Source: Paenibacillus sp. RC67 | GTDB taxonomy: Bacteria > Bacillota > Bacilli > Paenibacillales > NBRC-103111 | Direction: 5' to 3' | Assembly (NCBI RefSeq): GCF_030020805.1 | Contig: NZ_CP125098.1 | Coordinates: forward strand, 3,929,501-3,993,500 | Length of the DNA: 64,000 nt | Shown here: in pieces, positions 9,726 to 18,192 of the stretch | How positions within the stretch are numbered: the first letter of the stretch is position 1 | How the letters are laid out: each line of letters begins with the position of its first letter | The notes under the pieces: generated by a model | Databases searched by the model: none | The model's input: only the letters and a program-made list of their open reading frames with translations | What the model was told of the DNA's origin: nothing | Translations under genes and position numbers: made by a program

Positions 9726-10599
9726 TTGGATGCTTTGAAGAAAATCGAACCCTTCGAAGGAAAGCGCTTTCCATTACGTATGACGGAAGTGAAGAGCTCC
9801 TATCATTTGGTAAGACCTCACTGGCACGATCACCTTGAATTTATTCATCTTTTGGAGGGCACTGTTCAGGTCCATATTGACAACCGAACCTTCATCGTGG
9901 ATGCGCCGGCTATTCTTTTTATTAACAGCTGCAAGATTCATTCGATGCAAGCATTGCACGGCAAAAGCTGTACCATTCGCGGTATTATTTTTGATATGTC
10001 CCTATTAGCCGGCTCCTTGGAGCATTCCGAATCTCAGCATGTGTACGCCCGATTTATACAAACCGCTCCCATATTGGAGCCGATTGTCCCCCTCTCATCC
10101 GATATGGAATGAATTATTTGTCCATTTTGAATTGGCCTACCAAGAATACTCCATGCAAGCGATCGGCTGTGAGCTAATTATTAAATCCTCCCTTTATCGC
10201 ATGATCATCCCTATCCTCCGGGGCTATCAACGAGAAACATGCCTTAACAAAGATTTGGGTAAAAGTCTCGCTCACTACAAACGCCTCAAGCCCGCTATTG
10301 ATTTTATCGAATCTTGCTACGATCAAAAAATTTATACCGACACACTTGGTGCGCTGGTGAACATGAGCCCGTTTCATTTTACCCGTTTCTTTAAAAAAGT
10401 GACCGGAATCACTCCCACGCTGTTCATAAATCGTTATCGAGTAGAGATGGCTAAACGGCTATTGATTCAGCAGGATTTGACGATTACGCAAATTGCAGAG
10501 CGCACAGGCTTTTGTAACGTCAATTATTTTGACAAGGTATTCAAGGAAATGAATGGGTTTACCCCGCTTGAGCTAAGAAAACAATTCACTGAGGGATAA
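9726..10599 (+). pseudogene. AraC-family regulator, single-base frameshift
   Basis: Two plus-strand frames together encode an AraC regulator of about 290 residues. The first carries a cupin sensor domain (LVRPHWHDHLEFIHLLEG). The second carries the double helix-turn-helix (MSPFHFTRFFKKVTGITPTL and LTITQIAERTGF). The first frame ends at a TGA after IVPLSSDME. Deleting one base from the CCCCC run at 10088-10092 gives IVPSHPIWNEL and restores one frame. The likely start is TTG at 9726 because AAGGCGGTGG lies six bases upstream; an earlier TTG at 9705 has no such site. A TATAAT box lies near 9685. Divergent from the GH63-like gene, which it probably controls. Confidence 0.8.
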
Positions 10600-10610
10600 A
10601 TCCATGCTTA

Positions 10611-11393
10611 CTATACCTGAAAATACAACAGCCAGCTAAGCTTTCTAGCACCTTGCAAGACCTGCTCCTCCATTTGATTCCAGGTCTGTTCATCCAATCG
10701 GCTTAACGGAATGGAAATACTCATGGCTGCTACAATTTCCTGCTTCGCATTCACGATGGGAGCGGCAACGCATTGAATCCCTTGCACTGCTTCTCCCTTG
10801 CTATAAGAAATCCCTGTCCGGCGAATCTCATGAAGCTGCTTCAATAGCTGATCCATGTCGGACAAGGTATGATCGGTAAGAAGACCAAGACTTTGGCTTT
10901 CGTACATTGCTGCTATCTCCTGATCGGGCATTGCACTTAGAAAAAGCTTACCCATAGCGGTCGTATGAAGCGGAAGCTGCATACCCAAATGAGAAACAAA
11001 ACGAACTGGATGCGTGCTTTGCTTTTCCGCTATATAGAGAATGTTCCTGTCACTTCGGATGGATAAATATACGGCTTCATTAACCTCAGAGACGATCTGC
11101 TGCGCGATGGATTGAAACTCTGCGGTCAGATTCGTATGCTGCGCGTATTGGGCGCCGATTTGAAAGATTTTATAGCCAAGATGAAACAGCTTGCCATGCT
11201 CATCCTTCTCCAGGTACCCCCGGTGAACGAGATTTTGTACAATTTTGAAGACACTGCTCGCGGGTAGCTCGAGACGTCGTGAAATGTCCATTAGACTTAA
11301 TTCACGCACTCCCGCTTCTGCGAACAATTCAAATATATCCAAGACGCGATCGGCCGATTTGACCGTCGAGCTTGATTTTTCCGATGTACTCAT
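10611..11393 (-). CDS. IclR-family transcriptional regulator
   Basis: A 260-residue regulator. The winged helix-turn-helix occupies about residues 12-70 (SLMDISRRLELPASSVFKIVQNL, split around the recognition helix). The C-terminal ligand-binding domain has the usual LPLHTTAMGKLFLSAM and VQGIQCVAAPIV segments. IclR proteins bind small catabolic intermediates and act on palindromic operators. Unusually it is the last gene of the operon running from 16139, 15 bases after the CBM9-like gene, and it converges on the AraC gene with a 12-base gap. It probably controls the promoter at 16199-16228. Confidence 0.9.
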   Translation of the reverse strand: MSTSEKSSSTVKSADRVLDIFELFAEAGVRELSLMDISRRLELPASSVFKIVQNLVHRGYLEKDEHGKLFHLGYKIFQIGAQYAQHTNLTAEFQSIAQQIVSEVNEAVYLSIRSDRNILYIAEKQSTHPVRFVSHLGMQLPLHTTAMGKLFLSAMPDQEIAAMYESQSLGLLTDHTLSDMDQLLKQLHEIRRTGISYSKGEAVQGIQCVAAPIVNAKQEIVAAMSISIPLSRLDEQTWNQMEEQVLQGARKLSWLLYFQV

Positions 11394-11408
11394 AGATGCA
11401 TCCGTCCT

Positions 11409-12050
11409 TTAGTCGAAAAGTAATTTGCCGAATCGGGCGGCCAAGTGAAAGGAAGGATGATAGGTAGGCGACCATGCCCAATAGCGTCGAACCCCAGCGG
11501 CATCCTCGTCGATGCGATAAAAATTTATTTTCCAGCATTGGCCATTGAGAGGTACTCCATCAAAGCTGCTGAAAGGTAATTTAATCTGATATTCAAGATC
11601 ACCATTCTGGAGCGGAGTGACCGAAGTGACCATCCCCTCCATATTCCAGGAGGTATTCACCTTCAGCCCCTGAGCATTCTCAGGATAGTTATCGTTAGTA
11701 ATGGCGGCGTCAAAAATAACATTGCGTGGACTCACTTCAATCTCTTTGTACCGCGATCCGTCCCCACATTCATCGATAAAGATTTCCACGACATCCTCTT
11801 TATATAGCGGGTCGTCCCTTTGCGTGTAGGAAGAAACGATTATTCCGTCCTCCTCACAGTAAAAGCGGACGTGCAGCTCATAGGCACTCCGGCAGCATTG
11901 AACATAAGTACGCAGGGCAGGCTGAGCTCCAGTACGGCAATCCGATAGTTCTATCCTCGGAATGGCATCCCAGTCGATGAAGCCAGGCGGCTCTTCCAAC
12001 ACTAAAGGGCAGCGATATACATAAGGAAGATTGCTATTCGGAGTCTGCAT
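11409..12050 (-). CDS. CBM9-like carbohydrate-binding protein
   Basis: A protein of about 213 residues resembling CBM9/DOMON-type beta-sandwich modules. Diagnostic segments are YKEDVVEIFID (family pattern D..E.F.D), RYKEIEVSPRNVIFDA and SWNMEGM, close to the proteins annotated as carbohydrate-binding family 9-like. No signal peptide is visible. I prefer the ATG at 12050 (MQTPNSN), preceded by GGAG, although an in-frame start exists at 12101. The 3' end of the upstream RidA gene overlaps its start by 17 bases. Its role may be sugar recognition or storage, but a catalytic role is not excluded. Confidence 0.7.
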   Translation of the reverse strand: MQTPNSNLPYVYRCPLVLEEPPGFIDWDAIPRIELSDCRTGAQPALRTYVQCCRSAYELHVRFYCEEDGIIVSSYTQRDDPLYKEDVVEIFIDECGDGSRYKEIEVSPRNVIFDAAITNDNYPENAQGLKVNTSWNMEGMVTSVTPLQNGDLEYQIKLPFSSFDGVPLNGQCWKINFYRIDEDAAGVRRYWAWSPTYHPSFHLAARFGKLLFD

Positions 12051-12456
12051 GAGCTCCAGCCCCATCAAGCACTCTATCGGAAGCCGTCGGGGCGAGTGCA
12101 ATCACATCGATTTCTACCAGAATGTCAAAATTCAGATCGCAGTAAATCGTAGTTCTGGCAGGAAACGGATACGAAAAAAAGCTCCCATAAATTTCGTTGA
12201 ACTCCTCATAATGCGCCCTTTCCTTCAAATAGACGTTAACTTTGACCACATCATCCAAGGTGGCACGGGCTTCATGCAGGATGCTTTGGATATTATGCAG
12301 CGTCTGGTTGATTTGTCCCCTTAAATCAGAGCTGACGATTTGCCCTGTGTTTGGATCTATTCCCCCCTGGCCGGATACATATATAAACCCTCCCGCTTCA
12401 ATGGCGGAGCTAAAAGGTTTCCGGTTGTTTTCTTGTCTCGACACCGTTTTTTTCAT
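12034..12456 (-). CDS. RidA/YjgF-family protein
   Basis: A 140-residue RidA-superfamily protein. The C-terminal PARTTIYC segment contains the arginine that binds the carboxylate of imine intermediates, followed by ILVEIDVIALAP. The N-terminal half has YVSGQGGIDPNTGQIV. Members deaminate reactive enamine/imine products of PLP enzymes. This fits the PLP-dependent enzyme two genes upstream. The tail after LAP is longer than in typical RidA (about 128 residues). Its start abuts the stop of the lactonase gene (12457) with no spacer. Confidence 0.88.
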   Translation of the reverse strand: MKKTVSRQENNRKPFSSAIEAGGFIYVSGQGGIDPNTGQIVSSDLRGQINQTLHNIQSILHEARATLDDVVKVNVYLKERAHYEEFNEIYGSFFSYPFPARTTIYCDLNFDILVEIDVIALAPTASDRVLDGAGAHADSE

Positions 12457-13308
12457 CTAGAATCGCTCCCTTCCTTTATTGTCATGCAAAAACGCCCAGC
12501 ACCTTCCCGCAACCTCCGTCCGGAAGGTTTCGACTGCCCCCGTGTCTGCCATAGTGACATAGCAGGTGCGACCATCCACACCACCAAAGGTTAAGTTCGT
12601 ACATTGCTTTCCGAGTAACGTAATTTCTCTGATTTCCTTGCCCTGTGGGGAAAGTACGGCAATCGTCCCCTTTCCGAAGCGTGTCACGTACACATTTCCT
12701 TCTACGTCACAGCGCATGCCGTCCAGTCCATAGTCAGTAAATTCGTAGAACAGCCGTTTATAACTGATCTGACCGTCCACCGTCAAATCGTATTTCCATA
12801 TTCTTCTTTGAACGGTTTCGTTCACGTACAAGGTTGTTTCGTCATTACTGACTTCAATACCGTTTGTGGTACCCATTCCAAATTCCAGCAGCTCGTCTTT
12901 TCCATTCTCGTCAATACGCCAAAGGTTCCCATCCGATTGCTTCCAATTCGGATCACTGGCAAACCAAATGCCACTCCTTGTTACAGCGAGGTCATTAGGC
13001 TGGTTCATCGCGGGCTGCTCCATGAAAGTATCGATCTCCCGTGTTTGCATATCGACGCGTAATATACGATGTCCGGTATAGTCGGCTATAAACATTTGAC
13101 CCGATGGATGAAAGCGAATCGCATTCCCGGTAGCTCCTGCAGGAAGCTCAAGAAACAGACGACTGTCTCCTTGAGGAGTGACCACTCCAATCGTATGCCT
13201 TCTGGCATAATTTACAGCATACAAATTACCGTCCCTGTCGCAAGCAGGACCTTCAATGCCAGAAGTAAATACATGCGGTTTTGTCAAAAGGCGGCTTTTA
13301 TACAGCAC
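12457..13308 (-). CDS. SMP-30/gluconolactonase-like protein
   Basis: A 283-residue six-bladed beta-propeller of the SMP-30/gluconolactonase family, calcium-dependent enzymes that hydrolyse sugar lactones. Blade motifs include GPACDRDGNLYAVNY near the N-terminus, NQPNDLAVTRSGIWFASD (metal-binding Asn-Asp region), TNGIEVSNDETTLYVNET and GLDGMRCDVEGNVYVTRFG. No signal peptide is visible. It lies 24 bases after the PLP enzyme gene and could open a lactone produced by the cluster's dehydrogenases. Confidence 0.88.
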   Translation of the reverse strand: MLYKSRLLTKPHVFTSGIEGPACDRDGNLYAVNYARRHTIGVVTPQGDSRLFLELPAGATGNAIRFHPSGQMFIADYTGHRILRVDMQTREIDTFMEQPAMNQPNDLAVTRSGIWFASDPNWKQSDGNLWRIDENGKDELLEFGMGTTNGIEVSNDETTLYVNETVQRRIWKYDLTVDGQISYKRLFYEFTDYGLDGMRCDVEGNVYVTRFGKGTIAVLSPQGKEIREITLLGKQCTNLTFGGVDGRTCYVTMADTGAVETFRTEVAGRCWAFLHDNKGRERF

Positions 13309-13332
13309 GATTCTCGCCTCTCTTCCTTATCT

Positions 13333-14658
13333 CTACACCTGATTATTGTGGGCTAGCTTCTGTGCAACCCGTTCTACCGCGGACAGAGTCTTATCTATTT
13401 CTTCCTGTCCATGAGCTGATGAGACATACCAGAGCCCATTGGGACGAACGAGTACCCCTTCGTGCAGCATCTCCTCCGCAAATCGTGTATACAGTTTCAT
13501 ATCCCGAAGATTAAACGTATCGAAATCATTCACTTCCGTTCTATCAATAAACATGACATGAAACACCGGACCTAGTTGATTGACAACGACTTGATGACCG
13601 TTACGGGCAAGTAGCGATCGAATGCCATCTGACAGACGGATTGCGGTGTTCTCCATCTCCTTGAGCACTTGTCCTTCTTCCTTCGATAGCTCTTCAATGA
13701 CTGCTAATCCAGCTGCTGTTGACAGTCCGTTGCCATTAAGCGTACCGAGGTGCATGACAGTGCCTTCTTCGATGAGACTCATAATCTCTCTCTTGCCTGC
13801 TACTGCGCTTAAAGCAATTCCCCCACCTAACGCTTTACCGATGGTGACAAGATCTGGAAGGATGCCAAAGCGTTCATGCGCCCCACCAAGCCCCATGCGA
13901 AATCCGGTGATCACCTCATCCCAGATGAGTACGATGTCTAACTTTGAAGTCAACTCGCGCATGAATTCCATATAGCCTGGCTTGGGTGCAATACAGCCCG
14001 AATTACACATAATGGGCTCTGTTATGACGGCTGCTATCTCATGATGATGTTTGGTTAGCGTCTCTTCCAAAGCTTCAGGATCGTTCCACGGCAAGAGGAT
14101 GATATCCTGCAGACTGCTGCGGCTTTGTCCGTTTGTTCCCGGGATGATATCCGAGTTCCCTTCTGTCTGGCCTGCAGAGGAAAAGTCCGGGCTAGGGAAA
14201 GATGTAAAAATAGTGTCCGACCATCCATGATAATGACCATAGAATCGGATGATTTTTCTTTTTGAGGTATATGCTCGAGCTAGTCGCAGTGCGAGCATCA
14301 CTGCTTCGGTACCCGAGCCGCTAAAAGCCACTTGCTCGGCGCAAGGCAATATTTCCGTTAAACGCCGGCCCAATTGAATCTCTCCGTCGTGCTGCATGCC
14401 GTAGGTGCTCCCCCTCTGCATGGCTTCGACGATTCGTTCGTTGAACCCGCGATGGGCATGACCCAAGATCAGAGGGCCATATGCCAGCATATAATCAATG
14501 TATTCATGGCCGTCCACATCTTGAATTATCGCTCCGTATGCTTTGTGTACGTACAAGGGTGTCGGCTTCATCGAAACCCGAAGACTGCTGGATACTCCTC
14601 CCGCTACATATGCTTTTGCTTCTTGATATTTATCCATCGATTGTTTGTATCGGTTCAT
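13333..14658 (-). CDS. Class-III PLP aminotransferase/aminomutase (GSAM-like)
   Basis: A 441-residue fold-type I PLP enzyme most like glutamate-1-semialdehyde aminomutase and related omega-aminotransferases. Visible are FSGSGTEAVMLALRLARA (cofactor phosphate site), GHYHGWSD, the IWDEVITGFRMG segment with the pyridine-nitrogen Asp, and TIGKALGGG with the Schiff-base lysine. The location in a catabolic operon with RidA argues against heme biosynthesis and for transamination of a sugar-derived amine or ketone. Its start overlaps the M81 gene stop by four bases. Confidence 0.88.
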   Translation of the reverse strand: MNRYKQSMDKYQEAKAYVAGGVSSSLRVSMKPTPLYVHKAYGAIIQDVDGHEYIDYMLAYGPLILGHAHRGFNERIVEAMQRGSTYGMQHDGEIQLGRRLTEILPCAEQVAFSGSGTEAVMLALRLARAYTSKRKIIRFYGHYHGWSDTIFTSFPSPDFSSAGQTEGNSDIIPGTNGQSRSSLQDIILLPWNDPEALEETLTKHHHEIAAVITEPIMCNSGCIAPKPGYMEFMRELTSKLDIVLIWDEVITGFRMGLGGAHERFGILPDLVTIGKALGGGIALSAVAGKREIMSLIEEGTVMHLGTLNGNGLSTAAGLAVIEELSKEEGQVLKEMENTAIRLSDGIRSLLARNGHQVVVNQLGPVFHVMFIDRTEVNDFDTFNLRDMKLYTRFAEEMLHEGVLVRPNGLWYVSSAHGQEEIDKTLSAVERVAQKLAHNNQV

Positions 14659-16139
14659 TCTGCATGCTCCTTTTCAAATGAATTCCATGGAAAAACAGAT
14701 GGAGGTAAATGACGATAAGGGAGACTTTCCAGCGAAGAGGTACAACAGCCCGGCGTGTCCACCTCGATAACCTTCTTGGCGTAGGATCCAAAGGCGCTAA
14801 TCCAAGCTACTGCCGATTTCACTACAATGATATGAAACAAAGAAGGATGCAGCCCTAATGATTCAACATGCCCTATATCCCAGGGAGGCACCCGTTCGGA
14901 AGTAAGAACAAGGGTCACTGGACCTGCTTCAACAACGGCCGTTGTTCCCATAAATGCTATAGTACCCTTCATGTAAGGCCCCCTATGTGTATACATTCCG
15001 TCAAAAAGCAGCCGGATCTTCCCCTCAACAGGAACCGGCTTGCCGTGCAGGCTGTCACTTTTACCACCAACCTTATACGAGAAGAGCTCGCCTACACCTT
15101 GTTGACATGCGAATGTAACTGCTTCTGGGTCTCGGATAACGATCAGACTTCTTACAGGGAGCCTTATAAGCTCATGCAGCAGATGTGTAGCATCAGCCGG
15201 GGAACCGCCGCCTACATTATCGGACCCTTCCACCAGAATGACGGGTCCCTCATTGGCTTCCAGAACAGATCGCATTGCAGACGACACACTTACCACTTCA
15301 GCTTGAAACTGATCCCGTAGAGACCAGGCTAGGTGAGCCAGCTCATCCGCATAGCTTTGTGCAAGGGCTTCCCTCCCGTTGGTCGTCACCACAAAGCACA
15401 TGCCCGCAAAAGGGACGTCGCTGTACGGAAATCCACCGCAAACGGTTACATTCAGTACGTCAGGGTCACGCTCCATTGCAAATGCCTTCTCCATGATCTG
15501 CTTCATGACACCTTGTGTCGTGATCATTTTTTGAGGAACTACAAGCATGTTCGGTCTTGCCAATATCATCACAGGCTGAATCTCTCCGTGAATTTGGCGA
15601 ACCAGCAGCTGCAAAGCTTCCATCCCGCGTTCATAAGCATCGATATGAGGGTAAGTGTCATAACCGATGAGCAAATTACACAACCGGGACATGTTTGATC
15701 CCAGATTGGCATGCAGGTCCACAGTGACAGCAATGGGAATCTCTAAACCAATGCGGCTTCTGATGGCCTCCAGTATAGATTCCTCCATATCGGGGCAGCT
15801 CTCAGATACCATCGCTCCATGAAGGATAACGACCCAACCATCAAGCCCCGGTTGAATCGAATGTGTCAGCTCCTGCAAAATATGCCTCGCAGCCTCATCG
15901 GACACTATTCCTCCAGGCGTCGCCGAAACATACAAACCAGGCACAAGAGTTATTGAGTCTTGCAGCGCTGCATCGATCACTCCTCCCATCGTAGTTCGGG
16001 TATGCTGGAATAGCTCCATGAAGGCAGCTTCCCCCAGCGTACAACAATGGCTGAAGTCACTCCAGTGCGTTAAACCTGGTGCAAACGTGTTCGTTTCATG
16101 GTAAACACCCACGACCCCAATTCGTAACGGTTCTGACAT
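14655..16139 (-). CDS. M81-family metallopeptidase (MlrC-like)
   Basis: A protein of about 494 residues of family M81, named after MlrC of the microcystin degradation pathway. N-terminal IGVVGVYHETNTFAPG, VTVDLHANLGSNM and IGYDTYPHIDAYERG supply putative zinc ligands. The C-terminal domain contains VILVEGSDNVGGGSPADAT. Despite the peptidase name, most homologues sit in small-molecule catabolic clusters. I place the start at the ATG at 16139, seven bases after GGGTGAG, rather than at the GTG at 16160. It is the first gene of the operon running to the IclR gene. Confidence 0.85.
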   Translation of the reverse strand: MSEPLRIGVVGVYHETNTFAPGLTHWSDFSHCCTLGEAAFMELFQHTRTTMGGVIDAALQDSITLVPGLYVSATPGGIVSDEAARHILQELTHSIQPGLDGWVVILHGAMVSESCPDMEESILEAIRSRIGLEIPIAVTVDLHANLGSNMSRLCNLLIGYDTYPHIDAYERGMEALQLLVRQIHGEIQPVMILARPNMLVVPQKMITTQGVMKQIMEKAFAMERDPDVLNVTVCGGFPYSDVPFAGMCFVVTTNGREALAQSYADELAHLAWSLRDQFQAEVVSVSSAMRSVLEANEGPVILVEGSDNVGGGSPADATHLLHELIRLPVRSLIVIRDPEAVTFACQQGVGELFSYKVGGKSDSLHGKPVPVEGKIRLLFDGMYTHRGPYMKGTIAFMGTTAVVEAGPVTLVLTSERVPPWDIGHVESLGLHPSLFHIIVVKSAVAWISAFGSYAKKVIEVDTPGCCTSSLESLPYRHLPPSVFPWNSFEKEHAE

Positions 16140-16198
16140 GCAAAGCTCACCCGCCTTCACGTCCTAATGAATTATAAATTTATTAAATTATGGAATTT

Positions 16199-16228
16199 AT
16201 TGTAGCACGAGCATTCATTTTACATCAA
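16199..16228 (-). promoter_or_regulatory. Promoter of the M81-IclR operon
   Basis: On the minus strand TTGATG (16223-16228) and TACAAT (16199-16204) are separated by 18 bases, a good sigma-A pattern. A 13-base palindrome (AATTTATTAAATT, 16177-16189) lies just downstream of the expected transcription start. It could be an IclR operator, though the region is AT-rich and it may be chance. Confidence 0.5.
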
Positions 16229-16333
16229 GAAAATTATTTTATATTTGGAAAATATTCTGAGTATAACAACATAGTGTTCCTTATTGATCAACTGGTGGTT
16301 GACAATAACTTGATGTTTACCACTAGATCGCAT

Positions 16334-16364
16334 GAAAAAAACACCGCCTTCTAGAGGCGATGTG
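16334..16364 (-). terminator. Rho-independent terminator after the VWA gene
   Basis: On the minus strand a nine-base stem (ACATCGCCT/AGGCGGTGT, one G-U pair) with a short loop is followed by a run of six or more T. It lies 45 bases past the stop of the VWA lipoprotein gene and closes the toxin-immunity-VWA region. Confidence 0.8.
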
Positions 16365-16407
16365 ATTGTTTAAGTATATGATTTAATATGGTCAACCTGT
16401 TCAGTCG

Positions 16408-17808
16408 TTAATTATTTTTCTTATTAGTCAAATCATCGACATTCTTTTTTCCTTCATCCATTATATCGTCATAAACCTTATTTCCACTTTTAGATACTTC
16501 GTCATATAAATGTTTCCCGGTATCGCGAGCATATTTCCATGCGAAATTCTTGCGTTCAGTTATTTTTTTAAAGAGCTCGCTACGGGGGAAAGCATTTCCG
16601 TTTTTAGTTTCTAGATATTTAAGGGCTGCTAGCAGATTAGAATTTTCTTTGTTCACTAAACCTTGCATCGTTTCTTGTGTTTTATTGATTGTTCCCTGTT
16701 TTTGTTCTTTTTTTATATTAGCCTCCCCTGCTCCTTTTTCCTTCCATATCGTCCACTCACCTCGTAATTTATCATACGTTTTATTCAGATAATTTTTTAG
16801 TGCTTCGTCATTATCAACGGAAGTAAATTCTCCACCACCAGATGTTGCAACCTGTCGAAGCAGTTTTTGTCCTTCATTATCCACATCAAAACCAATAATA
16901 TTCACAACAGTCTTAACTTTTGATTGATTGAGTTCTTTTGCAATTTGTACTGGATTACCTTCACATGTTTCAATTCCATCACTTACCACATATACAATCG
17001 AATCGGTTGTCTCAGGATTAATATCTTGTTTTACAGATTTCAGAGCATTCGCAATTGGTGTCCATCCAGCTGCGTTTACACCTTGAAGTGCCTCTTTTAT
17101 TTGATTTGTCTGCTCACCTTGACCATGAAAGATTTCTTCTGTACTGTTACATGATAATTGTTTATCTTTCTGATCTCCTGTTCCTTTATGTCCATATACC
17201 CGTAAAGATACCTCTGCATTTTTTGGTAATTTATCTGCGAAGCTCTGTATAGCTTCTTTTGCAGAATCCATTTTTGATTTTCCACTGATCTCCGCTTTCA
17301 TGCTGCCACTGGCATCAAGTAAGATTGAAATGTGTAACTTCTTACTTGTCGGTAATGTAATCTTAGCATTAGGTCGTTGATTATCGACTTTAACTTCGGT
17401 CTCAAAATTAATGAAAGTGGTCACATAAGTGCGATAGTCTTCAGCCAATAGGAGGAGTAGTTCTTCCTTATATTGATCAGCTGTCAAATCACTTGGTAAT
17501 TGATCCAGAGCCTCCTGAACTTTCTGTTCATTATAATTTGAACCAGCAAACCGTCCCGGAGGTTTCATTAATATTTGTTCATCTGTTAAGGAAGTCTGAG
17601 GTTCAATTTGTTTTGATTCCACTGGACTCTCAATTTCCGGGTTGGGTTCACTTTGAACTGAATCTGATGGGGTCTGAATTTCTGTGGTTGCTTTACTTTG
17701 ATTTGAATCTAATGTGTCTTGATTTTTTGAGGCATTCTTTACTGTTTCTTCACCACAACCAACAAGGAATACGATAAACATTACAAATATTAAGATAGAC
17801 CTTCGAAT
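16408..17808 (-). CDS. VWA-domain lipoprotein, probable ATT start
   Basis: A surface lipoprotein with a von Willebrand factor A domain. The MIDAS metal site is visible as DASGSM, a Thr in GWTPIA and an Asp in VVSDGIETC. It is followed by a charged, helix-rich C-terminus of about 130 residues. The first ATG in frame (17781) has no ribosome binding site and would begin inside the signal peptide. A perfect GGAGGTGA at 17816-17823 instead points to ATA (17809-17811) or ATT (17806-17808), giving MIRRSILIFVMFIVFLVGC, a complete lipoprotein signal. The out-of-frame ATG after that site gives only a short peptide. The gene is AT-rich and probably acquired. Confidence 0.8.
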   Translation of the reverse strand: MRRSILIFVMFIVFLVGCGEETVKNASKNQDTLDSNQSKATTEIQTPSDSVQSEPNPEIESPVESKQIEPQTSLTDEQILMKPPGRFAGSNYNEQKVQEALDQLPSDLTADQYKEELLLLLAEDYRTYVTTFINFETEVKVDNQRPNAKITLPTSKKLHISILLDASGSMKAEISGKSKMDSAKEAIQSFADKLPKNAEVSLRVYGHKGTGDQKDKQLSCNSTEEIFHGQGEQTNQIKEALQGVNAAGWTPIANALKSVKQDINPETTDSIVYVVSDGIETCEGNPVQIAKELNQSKVKTVVNIIGFDVDNEGQKLLRQVATSGGGEFTSVDNDEALKNYLNKTYDKLRGEWTIWKEKGAGEANIKKEQKQGTINKTQETMQGLVNKENSNLLAALKYLETKNGNAFPRSELFKKITERKNFAWKYARDTGKHLYDEVSKSGNKVYDDIMDEGKKNVDDLTNKKNN

Positions 17809-17815
17809 TATCCAT

Positions 17816-17823
17816 TCACCTCC
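17816..17823 (-). promoter_or_regulatory. Ribosome binding site deciding a non-ATG start
   Basis: GGAGGTGA on the minus strand is complementary to the 16S rRNA 3' end. The only in-frame codons at usable spacing are ATA and ATT; no ATG, GTG or TTG in this frame exists before 17781. Confidence 0.6.
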
Positions 17824-17922
17824 GATTAATACTCTTTTTATATAATCACATTATTATCGATCCAGCCGAAGTTCATTTGATAACCGCGCGGCTTCTAGAA
17901 TATACCTGTTAGCCCCAACAAT

Positions 17923-18183
17923 TCAGCCACTTTCGGTATTATTCTCAGGAAGTTCCTCGGTTAATGGTTTTCTGACTTTGTCTAAAAACCTCTCTTCCGA
18001 AGCCCCGAACATTTTATAATTATGCCTTGCTTCGTTCAAAGAAATCTTGTTTGCGCCTATTGATAAATCTGGATTATTGTGGGCAACAGAATCATACTGC
18101 CAATAACAAACATCACAAATATCAAAGTCACCTTCAACCGTAAAAAAACCGCAACATGGGCATTTCTGAGTATCCATCTTCAT
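17923..18183 (-). CDS. CPCC-type cysteine-rich protein, probable immunity protein
   Basis: An 86-residue protein opening with CPCCGFFT and then DICDVCYWQYD, the paired Cys-x-x-Cys motif of the Cys_rich_CPCC family (PF14206), likely a zinc ribbon. The rest (SLNEARHNYKMFGASEE, VRKPLTEELP) is the usual family tail. Comparative work on polymorphic toxins lists CPCC proteins as immunity partners of nuclease toxins. It starts 10 bases after the stop of the PrsW-toxin fusion gene and is similarly AT-rich, so I infer that it neutralises that gene's C-terminal domain. Confidence 0.8.
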   Translation of the reverse strand: MKMDTQKCPCCGFFTVEGDFDICDVCYWQYDSVAHNNPDLSIGANKISLNEARHNYKMFGASEERFLDKVRKPLTEELPENNTESG

Positions 18184-18192
18184 TACCTCTCT

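Noticed and set aside
10039..10599. An independent 186-residue AraC-like gene
   Set aside because: Its first residues are a shadow of the sensor-domain frame and there is no ribosome binding site. It is the second half of the frameshifted regulator.
13333..14658. Assignment as heme-pathway HemL
   Set aside because: Sequence is GSAM-like, but the operon is catabolic and no other heme genes are present; left as a general class-III PLP enzyme.
16282..16332. Imperfect inverted repeat (CTGGTGGT ... ACCACTAG) near the M81 promoter considered as an attachment site
   Set aside because: Short, imperfect, and with no integrase, tRNA or direct repeats nearby.
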